Shown here: positions 11,140-22,130 of the stretch, one piece after another
Position numbering within the stretch: position 1 is the first letter of the stretch
Layout: each line of letters starts with the position of its first letter
Origin: Labia minor
Lineage: Eukaryota > Arthropoda > Insecta > Dermaptera > Spongiphoridae
NCBI GenBank assembly: GCA_963082975.1
Contig: OY720344.1
Location: 76,558,053 to 76,622,052, forward strand
DNA length: 64,000 nucleotides
Reading direction: 5' to 3'
The notes under the pieces: generated by a model
What the model was told of the DNA's origin: nothing
The model's input: only the letters and a program-made list of their open reading frames with translations
Databases searched by the model: none
Position numbers and translations under genes: made by a program

Positions 11140-11192
11140 TATATATGTATACAAGCACACATGCAAAAGCGAAGCTTTGCCGGGTCTGCTAG
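11140..11192 (+). mobile_element. Helitron 3' terminus
   Basis: GCAAAAGCGAAGCTTTGC (11163-11180) forms a hairpin with one bulge, followed by CGGGTCTG and CTAG at 11189-11192, then T. A short hairpin about ten bases before CTRR, with insertion before T, is the diagnostic 3' structure of Helitrons. The 5' end was not located with certainty. Confidence 0.7.
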
Positions 11193-11326
11193 TTATTAAT
11201 AATATCAAGATAAATTAAATTTGATTATTTTATTTCCAAAATTGTCAGAAGTGATCAAATGGAAATTGCTAAAAAGTGTCAATAAGAAACTATACCAGTG
11301 AATCTACAATTATTGCCTATAAAAAA

Positions 11327-11847
11327 AACCGGAAACCGGAAGTGGTAGTATTAGCGATCGACGATAGGAAGGGAAGGGCTATTTTCACACCAAATTTCAC
11401 ATGAGGAGATTTTTTACATATCTCCACGAATCATGCACTTTGTATTGGTTTTATCCTCGGGAAAAATCATCTTCATTAGTTTTTCCTAATTTAAAATTAT
11501 ATGACGTCATCCAGCCCTTCATGATGTCACAGCCAACTCCTACTTATATATTATAAATAAAATAAAATTAAAAATATTTATGTTATATCCATTTCTGTTT
11601 TTATTGCATTAATAGATCTATCTATCTATCTCTGTGGCTCTATGGAACTCGAAAGTTCTTGGCCGCAGCAACCACACTTCTCCAAGTGTCCCTATTCTGA
11701 GCCACAATCCCAATCCTCTCCCATTTCTCTCACGTCCCAAGCATTAATAGATATATTTAAATTATTTCAAATTGTTTCTGAAGCTGGAAATTAATTTATT
11801 TGAAACCGTCGGTCGGTTCTGCACCTGGCCACAGGTCAACTTATTTT
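11327..11847 (+). mobile_element. Helentron-like element, 3' part, copy B
   Basis: Begins at CCGGAAACCGGAAGTGGTAG and ends with the family's 3' signature, CGTCGGTCGGTT followed by the hairpin CCTGGCCACAGG and TCAACTTATTTT. The 5' half is missing. It is interrupted by a short LINE tail at 11618-11740. Confidence 0.85.
11618..11740 (-). mobile_element. 5'-truncated LINE 3' tail with 12-bp target duplication
   Basis: The 123-bp insert is flanked by GCATTAATAGAT at 11606-11617 and 11741-11752. Read on the minus strand it matches the same LINE tail seen at 13.8-14.2 kb and 57.2-57.6 kb and ends in a (GATA)n-type run, as expected for a LINE that primes with a microsatellite tail. It must have arrived after the Helentron-like copy it interrupts. 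Confidence 0.85.
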
Positions 11848-12441
11848 AATAATAGTGCGGGTCTTTCCGGGAATATTGATAAAATGGTTAATCCGATTTC
11901 TTTGAATATCTTGTAATTATCTATATGTGTACATAAAAAATGAATAAAGATATTTCAAAAAACAAAAAATAATTATGAAAAAATTATAAATAAAAAATTT
12001 ATGTGAAACTATGCACTATTCATCCAATGGTTACAAAAACCTACCCATACATGTACATCTAACAATTCTCAGAATTAAATTTAACATAAAATGTTATTTC
12101 CATTTCTATTAATGAAATATCATTTACATTTATTTATTCATTCTAAAAATTTTCATTTTAATTAATTCAATAAAATTATTTGATCATATTTATTAAATAT
12201 TTTAAAAGAAAAATGATGTTGTTTTAATAACATATTTAAACGAAAATCAATAAAAAAATAAATTGTTTTTAAAAATATAAAACATATAAATATTTATATT
12301 GACACTTTAATTAAATATTTTAATTAAAAACAAAAAAATTAAAATGAGACCTATTCCAAATGGATTCATTATCTGAAAAACCTTTTTATTCGTAAATTTC
12401 ATAAAAAAATTATGTGGATAATTTTAAAAATATACATACCT

Positions 12442-13726
12442 AAAGCCGGGAACTAAAATTGAGTGTGGACATTTTAAAGAGTTTTTTAATACCTTGGGCC
12501 ACAAATTCATCTCAGGTGGAGATTTAATCGCTAAACACACCCACTGGGGCTCAAGATTGACAACACCTAGAGGGAGGTAACTTTACCAAACTATTCAAGA
12601 AAGAAATCTGAATGAAATATCAACTAGTCAACCAACTTACTGGCCTTCAGATCCAAAAAAAATCCCCTATCTATTAGATTTTAAAGGTATTTCTCTTGAT
12701 TGCTTAAATATTGAATCTATTTTGGATTTATCATCTGATCACTCTTCTATAATTTTAACTGTATCAACACAATTAGAGAAAAGAATAAAAAATATTCCTC
12801 TTTTCAATAGATAAACAAATTGGAACCACTATAGAAATTTAATAACAAGAAATATAAACCTGAATATTTGTATGAAAGACGAACAAGATATTGGGGATAA
12901 AATAAACAACTTAACAAAATTAATTCAAAAAGCTTCTTAACAATCTACCCCTATAGCAAATATTAAAAATTAAAAAACCTTTGTTCTCAATCAATTAAGG
13001 ACAAAATAGATGAAAAACGCAAAGCTAGACAGAGATGGCAAAAGACAAGGCCCCTACGGATAAAAAAACTCTAAATAAATATATAAAAAATTTTAAAAAA
13101 ATGTTAAAAATTGAAAAAGAAAATGGTATTCAGATATACTTAAGAAACCTTAGTCAAGGGGAAGAAAGTAATTACTCTTTGTGGAAGGCTACTAAGGCCT
13201 TAAAAAGAACCCAAACCCCAATTCCACCAATAAAAATTTCTAAGAGATGGGCTAGAAATGGAAAAGAAAAAGTAGATATTTTTGCTAAGCACTTATTTAA
13301 TGTGTTCAATGAACCCCCTGAAAATAAAAATCAATACAAAAGTGATGAAACCATCTTAAAAACTAATAAATTACATAAGGACCCCCATAGATTTAAAAAA
13401 ATCAAATTTGAGCAAGTTCTTGACGAAATTAAAAATATAAAAAAAAATCTCCTGGATATGACTTGATCTCAGGCAAATTATTAAAATAACTTCCCAAAAT
13501 AGCTTTTATTTTTATTTCAAATATCTATAATAATATAATTAAATTAAATTACTTTCCAAAATTATGGAAAGTAGCTCAAATTATAATGATACCTAAACCA
13601 GGTAAAAATCCAAATGAATTAACATCTTATAGGCCTATTAGTATTTTGGGAAAGTTCTTGGAAAAGCTTTTATTCCGAGAATTAAAGCCTTATTTAACAA
13701 ATATATAATTCCTGAATATATATATA
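12442..13726 (+). pseudogene. Jockey-like LINE ORF2, endonuclease and start of reverse transcriptase
   Basis: This is the coding remnant of a non-LTR retrotransposon that would nick DNA and copy its own RNA. In order: the C-terminal half of an APE-type endonuclease (FISGGDLIAKHTHWGSR, PTYWPSDPKKIP, LDLSSDHSSIIL); a linker region open for 144 codons from 13035 (ESNYSLWKATKALKR); and the first reverse transcriptase motifs (VAQIIMIPKPGKNPNELTSY, then RPISILGKFLEKL). Several stops and at least two frame changes interrupt it. The 5' end, including ORF1 and the N-terminal endonuclease, is absent. It stops abruptly where the Helitron begins. Confidence 0.85.
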
Positions 13727-15077
13727 CTAGCTGCTCAGAGCTCCTTCGTCGCTCTTCACATCTAGACGGGGGCTGCGCCCCCTGTACCCCGCCCCCCCCC
13801 CCGAGTGTCCCTATTCTGAGCTATAACCATCTAACTCCTACCCTGTCCCATCTCTCTCACGTTCCTTCCTACATTGTCCACCCTGTTCCCAATTGGTCTT
13901 CCACACAGACGTTTTCCAATCGAACTCCCCACCAATATATTATTCCTCTCCCATTCTAGCCATGTGCCCTGCCGATCCCAGCCTTCTCTATTTGATGACC
14001 TATATCTAGAGATGCATAGAGGTCATGCAATTCCTTGTTATGCAGTCTCCGCCATTCCCCGGTGTCCTCATCTTTCTTTGGTCCATAAATGCTGGGAAGA
14101 ATCCTATTCTCAAATACTCTGAATCTATTCTCATCTCCCAGGGTTATAGACCATGCCTCCCACCCATATAATACAATTAATAATTTAATAATTTTGATCC
14201 CCTTTGATAATAATTTCCAGATTGCAACCTCGATTTAAATTCTTTGCAAATATTATTCTCTCTGATACTAATTATTTTGTCTTATCACTATTAATTTCAA
14301 ACCCCATCAATTTTCCTGCCTCGATTAATTTTTTTATGCTACTTTAAATGTTATTAATTTATTTAAAAAAAAATCAGAGTAAACAAAATAAAAATAAAAT
14401 ATAAAATTAGCATAACACTAAACTACTATAAAAATAATATTAAAAAATATATTATATATTAAAATCTTACGTGAAAATCCAATTATGAGATCAAATTTTC
14501 TTAATTAAATTGATTTACTCACATAATCTTAAAAATTAATAGTATTAAATTATAGCCGTAATGTGAATGTTTTCAAAGTTTAAAAGGCCAATAAGATCAA
14601 TTGAGATATTGTAAATATCAATAGATATATAAAAAGATTTTTATCTGCACATTGCTCAGAATTTAAATTACCGAAAATTATCGCCACCAGCGCCTCTATG
14701 ATCTAATATGGTAACTAAACTATTTTTAATTAATTAGCACCCCCTGGACACACCTTAGCAATTAGCGGTTTAATAAAAGAAGTCTGACATGCCCTGAGAC
14801 CTACTGAATATGCATAAAAAATTTCATAAGAATCGGCCCAGCCGTTTCGGAGGAATTTTATATATAAGATATATCCACTACCCGCCTATACTATATTCTT
14901 TATAATTTTTTTAAAATTTTTCTAATTCAAAAATCGAAAATCGGGCTTTGAGGTCTAGTGGCCAGCCCCTTTGTGCTTCCGTGTAAAAATTCCAGGTCCC
15001 TGCGTGCGATAGATTTGGCTGGAGAGCTCGGTCAGACAGACAGACAGACACATTACACTTGCTTTTATTATGTAAGA
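13727..15077 (-). mobile_element. Composite non-autonomous Helitron carrying a LINE tail
   Basis: On the minus strand the element starts with TCTTACATAATAAAAGC after an A (15077) and ends at CTAG before a T (13727-13730). An imperfect hairpin lies just before that end. Two 5'-like ends are present: one at 15077, followed by a (CTGT)n run, and an internal one near 14870 (TCTTATATATAAAATTCC, then CCTCCGAAACGGCTGGGCC). One Helitron has therefore probably inserted in, or recombined with, another. The segment next to the 3' end is a captured LINE C-terminus (next entry). No Rep/helicase gene is present. Confidence 0.75.
13800..14166 (-). pseudogene. LINE ORF2 C-terminal tail captured in the Helitron
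   Basis: Translated on the minus strand this gives AWSITLGDENRFRVFENRIL, then SIYGPKKDEDTGEWRRLHNK and ELHDLY, followed after a frame change by a GRPxxR-type segment and a region ending in QDRDTR-like codons. These are the conserved motifs after the polymerase domain in many arthropod LINEs. It is a different LINE family from the Jockey-like copy around it. It joins the Helitron 3' end at a shared CACTCGG motif. Confidence 0.8.
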
Positions 15078-16060
15078 TTATATATGATAGACATGCCTTT
15101 CTTTCCTTATAATGACAGCAACTTTCGCTGATGATACTGCAATCATTTCACAAATGTAAACCATAATGTTGTATCTGAAAGACTTCAAACGCATCTCGAT
15201 ATGTTATCTCTTTGGTTTAAAAGATGGCGGTTAAAGATAAATACAACCAAATCTATATTTGTCATCTACACCTTAAATAGACAAACATGCCAGCCAATAT
15301 ACATGAATAAATCCATCATTCCGCAAAAAGATGAGGCAAAATACCTAGGAATCCATCTAGATAGGCGTTTAACTTGTGCAAAACATATTTCATCTAGAAT
15401 TGTTCACTCAAGGGAAGAGTATAGAAAACTATATTGGCTTTTAGGGAGACATTCTGGCATAGGAATAGAAAGCAAAGTTCTTCTATACAAATCCATAATT
15501 AAACCAAAACTGATGTATGGAATTCAACTCTGGGGATCCGCCTCAAAAACTAACATAAAAAAAAATCGAAAGCTTTCAAAACAAAACACTTAAAAATCTT
15601 GTAAGAGCCCCATGGTATGTTCCAAATAAAGTAATTCAAAGGGACTTAGAAATTAAAAACTTATATGATGAAATAAACATCTTAAGTGAAAAGTATATTG
15701 AAAAAATGGAAAACCATCCAAATGTGTTAGTGAAAAAATTACTTGTTAGAAATGATTCAATCAAGAGATTAAAAAGATATGATATATTGGATCTCGTTAA
15801 TAGAAAATTTTGACATTCATCAAAGATGTGTGAAAAAGTGAAGTGCGTGTTTGTGAAATGTTCGGGATGAGTGTGTATGTTTAGTGTGTAATATTTGAAA
15901 CTAATATGTTAAGTGCAAATATGTTGCTTGGCATGATATTGTATTGTCAAAGATATGGATGTATTGTGTGTATTTCACATTTTATAAAAATTATTTATTG
16001 GCTATATTAAAATAGGCAGATTGTATATTTTCTGAAATAATAATAAAAAAAAAAATATAA
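15078..16060 (+). pseudogene. Jockey-like LINE ORF2, end of reverse transcriptase and 3' UTR
   Basis: This continues the LINE left of the Helitron. TFADDTAIIS at 15121-15150 is the reverse transcriptase catalytic YADD-type box. It is followed by an open frame of 130 codons (15201-15593) containing SLWFKRWRLKINTTKS and KYLGIHLDRRLTCAKHI, then a frame-shifted C-terminal tail to about 15811. The 3' UTR is T/G-rich and ends in an A-rich tail near 16050. The part of the polymerase between RPIS and FADD, roughly 120 or more residues, is missing on both sides of the Helitron, so DNA was lost as well as inserted. Confidence 0.85.
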
Positions 16061-16137
16061 TTATAAAATATCAATCTGATTGATATTGAACACGGGATTC
16101 CTGCTTGTTGGATATCGAGAGAACCATTTGCATACAG

Positions 16138-16495
16138 CAGTGATTCTCAACCTATGTGCCGCGGCACTTTTGTGTGCCGCGAGATTTTCAAAAATGTGCC
16201 GCCAAATTATTACAAATGTAAAGAGGTTCTTAAACATTTCCGACTTTTTTTTCTAAATTTTTTCAATTTGGTTTTAAAAAAAGGTAAAACGTTTTTGGGA
16301 CTAGACTCTTAAACATTTCCGACTTTTTTTATGAATTTTTTTTTCAATTTGGTTCTAAAAAAAAGGTAAACCGTTTTTGGGACCACTGTTTTTAAATATG
16401 GTAAATTTTTACACTTATCTTTTTCTTTGTGTGCCGCCAAATTTTTAAACCGTTAAAAGTGTGCCGAGGTAAAAAAAAAAGTTTGAGAATCACTG
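16138..16495. mobile_element. hAT-type miniature element with 8-bp target duplication
   Basis: Ends are CAGTGATTCTCAA and TTGAGAATCACTG, a typical hAT terminal repeat. The flanks are GCATACAG (16130-16137) and GCATACAT (16496-16503), an 8-bp duplication with one later change. Inside, a block of about 75 bp containing TTTCAATTTGGTT and AAGGTAAA is tandemly duplicated. The GTGCCGCGGCAC palindrome sits near the left end. It has no coding capacity. Confidence 0.9.
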
Positions 16496-16503
16496 GCATA
16501 CAT

Positions 16504-19500
16504 TTTTCCTATCCCTTCATGGTTGTTATTATTTATTGATTTATTTTTATTATTTTTCTAATATCACAACTGTGTAAGTTTATTAAACATATTTTTATTT
16601 AATTATTTAACATTATATTTTATATGCTATTAAAATTTATTTTTATTTTATTTCTATAATATTTATCATACAAGCCTTTTATGTAAAAAGTTTTCTAAAA
16701 ATTTAAAAAGTGAGGGCCAATAATATACTACATATTACACCAAAAGATCATTCGAGTGGTCTATTAAAAGATATTAAAAAGAAGATAGTCAGTCTGAAAT
16801 ATCTATATAAACTGTATAATGTTTAGCAATTTTCCAGAGCTTTGACTCGGTCAGGAAATTGACGATTTTTATCTCGAATTAAATCTCTTGGGGGGATAAT
16901 ACTAATAGTACTCTTTTGGGAATTTATTTCAGATCAAAATAAAAAAAAATAATAAAATAACCATCCATTTCTCTTTTATTAATATATGTTTATCATGATA
17001 TGATACAATCTTTTTAATTTACTTTTAAATAATATAACAGTTTTTAAATTATTTATTTTCAATTATTTTATTAATTAATAATTTTTTAGATCATTTTCTA
17101 CATTATAATGTTCTACATAGAAAACTAATAAGACATTTTAATTAAAATATGTTTGTTACTTAAGAGGCAATGTTTAAATCCTGCTAGTGTATTTGTAAAT
17201 CATGAGATTCTCTTGCTAATCCATACAAAGGAGCTTAAGTGGCAGCTATTCCACTTCCAATCGGTAGAAGATTAAATTACTCTGAAGGGGTTTAGAATGA
17301 TTTTGAAATTTGATAAAAAAATCGAAATCTCAGATAACAGGATAAAAATAAACACGGAAATGATTCGATAATACGAAAAAAGATAGATTAATGCAAAAGA
17401 AAAACATAGGAAATATGATAAGAATTATTGAAATTTCGGATATATCTAATCTCATAATATTTTTTACATGCACTTGAAATTTAAAAATATATGATACCCA
17501 TTGATTTCAAAGCCTATGCCAATATATAAAAGAAAATTATAAAAAATAAAATAATTCAGAGATACAAAAATAATTTAAGAAAAGTTTAAAGGTTATTTAA
17601 TTCACAAAATTAGAATTTTATGTTCATTTATAGAGGAAGTTACTTGGCAAACTATGAGCTACTAGTCACTTTATGATCCATTTACTAATTTTAAGAGTCC
17701 CTACAAAATTTTGAAAACACTATTTTAAATATAATTAAAAACGTATATAAACGCGAAAATAATATTAACAAAAATGCATAAAATACTACAATTTTTTCTG
17801 AAATGAATCTTATCATAGTATTAGTTGCCATTTTTTAATTACACGTCTAAGCAATTGAATCTCAGGCCTCATTTTAGTGAATTAACAAAGTACCTTTAAA
17901 TAAATAATTATAACTAATTTTAAAAAAAAATATATTTTACCATGGTTTCAAAAAATAAAAATCTAAGAAAAAACTATATAGTTCAAGATTTATGCACTGA
18001 GTAATCTGGAAGTGTCAAACGTGATAACACTTTGATTTATACTTGATTCCTTTTTCTTTTAGTTGCTTAATATTGAGCAACATTAAACAACATAAAAATA
18101 AATTTTTATTTTAAACATTTACAATTATATTAATTATTATTATATTACTTGATTATATATAACTAAAAACCTATTTTAAAATTTAAAATCCACCGACCGA
18201 AAATATCTTTTAAAAATTAAATTTAGTTAATTTTCATTCACACTTAGGAAAGGTTTCCAAATAATATTTATAATATAAATAATATTTTGTGACACTTTCT
18301 CGAAAATATAATTATAAATTAATAATGAAATAATTCATAATTTGAAATAAGAAAAAAACATAAAACATAAACATTGTATTTCTATTGTAAAATTGTAATT
18401 CCTATCTATCTGGCATTATTTTTGAATTAACTCAAAAATTAACTTTTTTTTTATAAAAATTTCTTATTAACAATTATCAAATTATTTATTCTTTATACAA
18501 ATTAAAAACCTAAAAGATTATTTTTAATTTATTTAATTAAATTAATTTTTATATTAATATTCTTTTTTTTTATTTTTTATCTAATTTTTATATTAAAATT
18601 TAATAAAGAAGGAAGAGTTAGGGCTAGATTTTGAGAAAACTTGAAATCCCTTGTTCTTTAAATAGAAGATTAAAAAAAACAAATTCATTTGAAACGATAA
18701 GAACATTTTAAATTCTTCATTTTTAAACTGAAAACTATTTTGATTGTAACCTCTCCTTCCAAAATTGTTTCACCTTTAAAGTTAAATATTTTTACTTTGA
18801 GAAAAAAAAACTTATAATGAAGTGTTCTCTCCATTAAAAAATACATTTTAAATAATATCTTTTTTTAATATTCATAAAGAACGAAGATCATTTAAACTTT
18901 TTAATTACCTTAGAAAACTTATAAAGAGTGACAAACTTTCTTATCAACTCGTTTAAATACTTACTATTCTGTATAATTTTATTTTTTTAATTAGTTATCA
19001 TCCCATACATGATTATCTAATATAAAATTGATAATTAAAAATATATTTTTCTTTTAAATATTAATTTCTTATTATAATAATATTATTTCAATTAATAATT
19101 TTTCAGGAGTTTTTCGATATTTTTCCCTGAAATTTTTTTTCTATGACAATTTGTAAGTGACCGCATAAAAATTTATTTACAATCGAAATTTTGTTTCAAA
19201 TTTTAAATAGTTATTAAAATAATTTTTATTGAAAAGTTAGTTAAAAGGTCCTTGTAAATAGATTTTAAGCGATCTTATTTTGTTAGAAAAGTTTTATTAT
19301 GATAAAATTAAGTGTATTTAATTTTTTATTTTCATTATATTAAGTGATTTCATTTTTCATTTTTTAAAAGAAATTATTTACAAAAGTCTTAGCTTTACTG
19401 AAAAATAATTTTTTGAAAAAAGTATACATTCTTTACATTGTTGGATTTTAAACAGAGGTGGGTGCGAGGGCAAAATTTTCACTAGCCTAGTTATTTTGTC

Positions 19501-20746
19501 CCCCATTACAATTTTTTAATTTAGTCAATAAAACTTGACGATATACAAGAATTATAAATTTGTTCGGAGTGTATAACTACAAATTTTGAAGACACTAAAT
19601 GTTTATATATTGATACATTGTTAGTAAAAATAACAATTATTTCTTATTTATTGATAATCAAAGCATCAATCAGATGAAGTGACTTGACCTGAAGAGAGTT
19701 TAGATCTCAATGAGCTCAAAAAATTTATATATATATAGGTATATAAAATACTCGACATTATCTTAGATAGATATAAAACAAAGTGATATTTCATTTCTGT
19801 GATTATTTTGTGAATTAATCTAAGGAAATTTTTCTTAATTACTAAATTATAGATTAAATGTTACTTTCGACAATCCGCTTGCCATTGGTAAGGAAAATGG
19901 AAATAGCATTAACGATAATTACTCTCAGACAATAATTGATGTATGATGTTCAAATTACTAAACATTGAAATGGTAGGATAATACGGAATTTACTAATTAC
20001 GTTCTAAAGTGAAAGAAAAAATTAGTTAAATATATAATTAAAATAAATGAATAACAATATAAAAATTTAAATTTAGATATAATTGAATAAAAACTTTAAT
20101 TTGTTAAAGTATAAAAGGAACACATACATGGATGTAAAGTTGTTATAGATTAAAACAATTAATTCTCAAGATTAGTTAAATAAATAAAGATTTAAAAAAT
20201 GAAGTCATTTTATGGCAATTATTATTTATATATATTTTATATTTTTATATTTTATTATATTATGTATATTTTTTTATTTTATATTTTTAAATAATTTTTA
20301 TATTTATATAAATATTAATTTTTACTGATTAAATATACTAAATATCTTAGGTGCTTATTTTTATGGCTTAAAGCATAATTAGTTCTCTACCCTCTTGTCT
20401 AATTAGTTTTCTTTTGAAATATAAATTTTCTCTAGAAAGAGATAAATAATTATATATTTTAGACAATTAATATTAAAATAATTAGAATACTAGTTTTATA
20501 TATTCGTAAATGCATATAAAGCTCTTATGACATTTTTTTTTTATTATTTTAAATAACCTACCAAAGCTCAGAAAAAAAATTAAATATAAATATGAAAATT
20601 GTATTAATTACATAAATGCACAAAATTCAACGCTACTTTCTGAAATGAATATTATTACTGAATGAATTACAGCTTTATAGTTGCACTTCTAACAGTTAAG
20701 CAAAGACCTGAGTTTAGAGTAAAAACGAAGTATTTATGTATTGAAA

Positions 20747-20747
<1 letters not shown>
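16504..20747. other. Long AT-rich stretch, no gene seen
   Basis: About 4.2 kb with no credible reading frame. Around 19454 there is CAGAGGTGGGTGCGAGGGC, which looks like one end of a hAT element, but no matching end could be found. Confidence 0.5.

Positions 20748-20783
<36 letters not shown>
20748..20783 (+). repeat. (TAA)n microsatellite
   Basis: A perfect run of TAA units reaches the TA target site of the following transposon. Confidence 0.9.
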
Positions 20784-20784
<1 letters not shown>

Positions 20785-20941
20785 AGGGTGGACCAAAAGT
20801 CCGGTAACATTTCAAATGATTATAAAAAAACAAAAAGAGATATGAGAGAAAATATGTTTATTTATTATAAAAGTACAAAAATCAGGGTTTTATTTTTTAA
20901 AAATAACGTCGTCCAAATGTGCCCCATGTTTAGTTTGGCAC

Positions 20942-21043
20942 CAGTGCCGCCCTAACCACAGGGCTAAATATAGTATTTTCTTAGGAAGAAGGGCGCATTA
21001 TTTTTAGTAGCCCATGGGCGCCGAATTCCTTAAGACGGCCCTG
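20942..21043. mobile_element. 102-bp hAT-type miniature element
   Basis: Ends are CAGTGCCGCCCTAA and TTAAGACGGCCCTG, imperfect inverted repeats. It is flanked by a perfect 8-bp duplication, TTTGGCAC (20934-20941 and 21044-21051). It is inserted inside the mariner-type element. Confidence 0.9.
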
Positions 21044-21069
21044 TTTGGCACCCCCGTAACCTAATGCGG

Positions 21070-22029
21070 AAATTTTCCATCACCGCCCGACAAGTGTTTG
21101 GAGAAATGTTCTGAATTTCCTCGCGTATATTTTCTTTTAATCTTCAATAGACTGAGGGTTGTTATTAAAAACTTTACTTTTGAGGTATACCCAAAGGAAA
21201 AGTCCATTGGTGACAAATCCGGGCTGCGGGGTGGCCAGTTAATGTCACCTTTTTTGGATATGACTTTTTAACCATAATTTTGGCCTTAATTGCTGTACAA
21301 TTTGAATTTTATACGGGTGTAAATGTAAATCCTTGTGAAGAATACGATTTAAAGATGTCCTGGACACATTTAAAACGCTAGACCGCTTTCGAGTAGAGGC
21401 CAGTTCGTTCTCTAAGGCCCGATTCACACACAAGTGGCGTATGGCACTGGCGTGGTTCTGGCGTGGAACAGGTTTGTTAATATAATTGCATTAGCTTATG
21501 ACTCAATACCCACAGATATGGCGTGTTGGAGGCGTGGAAAATGGCACGAAGACCACTCCACTCCGGCGCCACCGGTGGCTCGTAGGACTGGCACGCCACT
21601 TCTAGACCATTTCATTATTCATTTGGAGTGGTCTTCTTGCCATTTTCCACGCCTCCAACACGCCATATCTGTGGGTATTGAGTCATAAGCTAATGCAATT
21701 ACATTAACAAACCTGTTCCACGCCAGAACCACGCCAGTGCCATACGCCACTTGTGTGTGAATCGGGCCTAACAGAGATGCTCGTACGCGCTCTATGTTTA
21801 CGGGCTCTCGACGTCCTAGGTCGGCCGAATCATGGTTGATTTAATGTTGAACCCGTCTCCTCGAACTTCTGTACCCAATTTTAATTGCACGAGTTGATGG
21901 AGCTTGTATGTTGTACTGTGTACAAAATTTTCGTCGCGCTTCAGTCGCAGAATCGTTGTTGCGATAGTACTCGCGTACGCAAAACGCGCTTTGTGCTCTG
22001 CTGAACGACACCATGGCATTGAATTCCAA
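21070..22029 (-). pseudogene. Mariner-superfamily transposase remnant
   Basis: Reading from 22029 leftwards, MVSFSRAQSAFCVREYYRNN and ATEARRKFCTQYNIQAPSTR form the N-terminal helix-turn-helix region, then the frame shifts. After the nested Harbinger-like element is removed, the frame continues as LENELASTRKRSSVLNVSRT and LNRILHKDLHLHPYKIQIVQ. The catalytic core is mostly gone, but INWPPRSPDLSPMDF near 21190-21245 keeps the region of the last catalytic residue. It is related to, but not the same family as, the remnant at 1.2-1.7 kb. Confidence 0.8.
21416..21768. mobile_element. PIF/Harbinger-type foldback element, ~150-bp arms
   Basis: The element begins GGCCCGATTCACACACAAG and ends with the complement. 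The two arms (about 21416-21570 and 21615-21768) are almost perfectly complementary, with only a few differences. A three-base TAA lies on each side (21413-21415 and 21769-21771), matching the TWA target choice of PIF/Harbinger. Removing it with one TAA rejoins the mariner transposase frame, which confirms the boundaries. The open frame in the left arm is a by-product of the GC-rich repeat and not a gene. Confidence 0.9.
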
Positions 22030-22130
22030 CTAGCCGCTCTCGCGTTTAGTAACGCCCCGCTCCCCCCTATCCACCGCAATTCGAAGCAGCGCTCGATTCA
22101 AATGTTACTTAACTTTTGGTCCACCCTGTA

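Larger units (their letters stand above)
20784..22128 (-). mobile_element. Decayed mariner-type element with two nested miniature elements
   Basis: The terminal inverted repeats begin CAGGGTGGACCAAAAGT at both ends and continue to GTAACATTT, about 29 bp. TA dinucleotides lie immediately outside (20782-20783 and 22129-22130), the target duplication of Tc1/mariner elements. The transposase remnant is on the minus strand. Two other elements are inserted in it: a 102-bp hAT type at 20942-21043 and a PIF/Harbinger type at 21416-21768. Without those inserts the element is about 0.9 kb, so part of its own middle is also deleted. Confidence 0.9.

Noticed and set aside
19454-19500. Possible hAT element end (CAGAGGTGGGTGCGAGGGC)
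   Set aside because: No matching inverted end or 8-bp target duplication was found nearby.
21434-21688. Open frame of 84 codons in GC-richer sequence
   Set aside because: It runs along one arm and the loop of the Harbinger-type foldback element, so its openness follows from the repeat.
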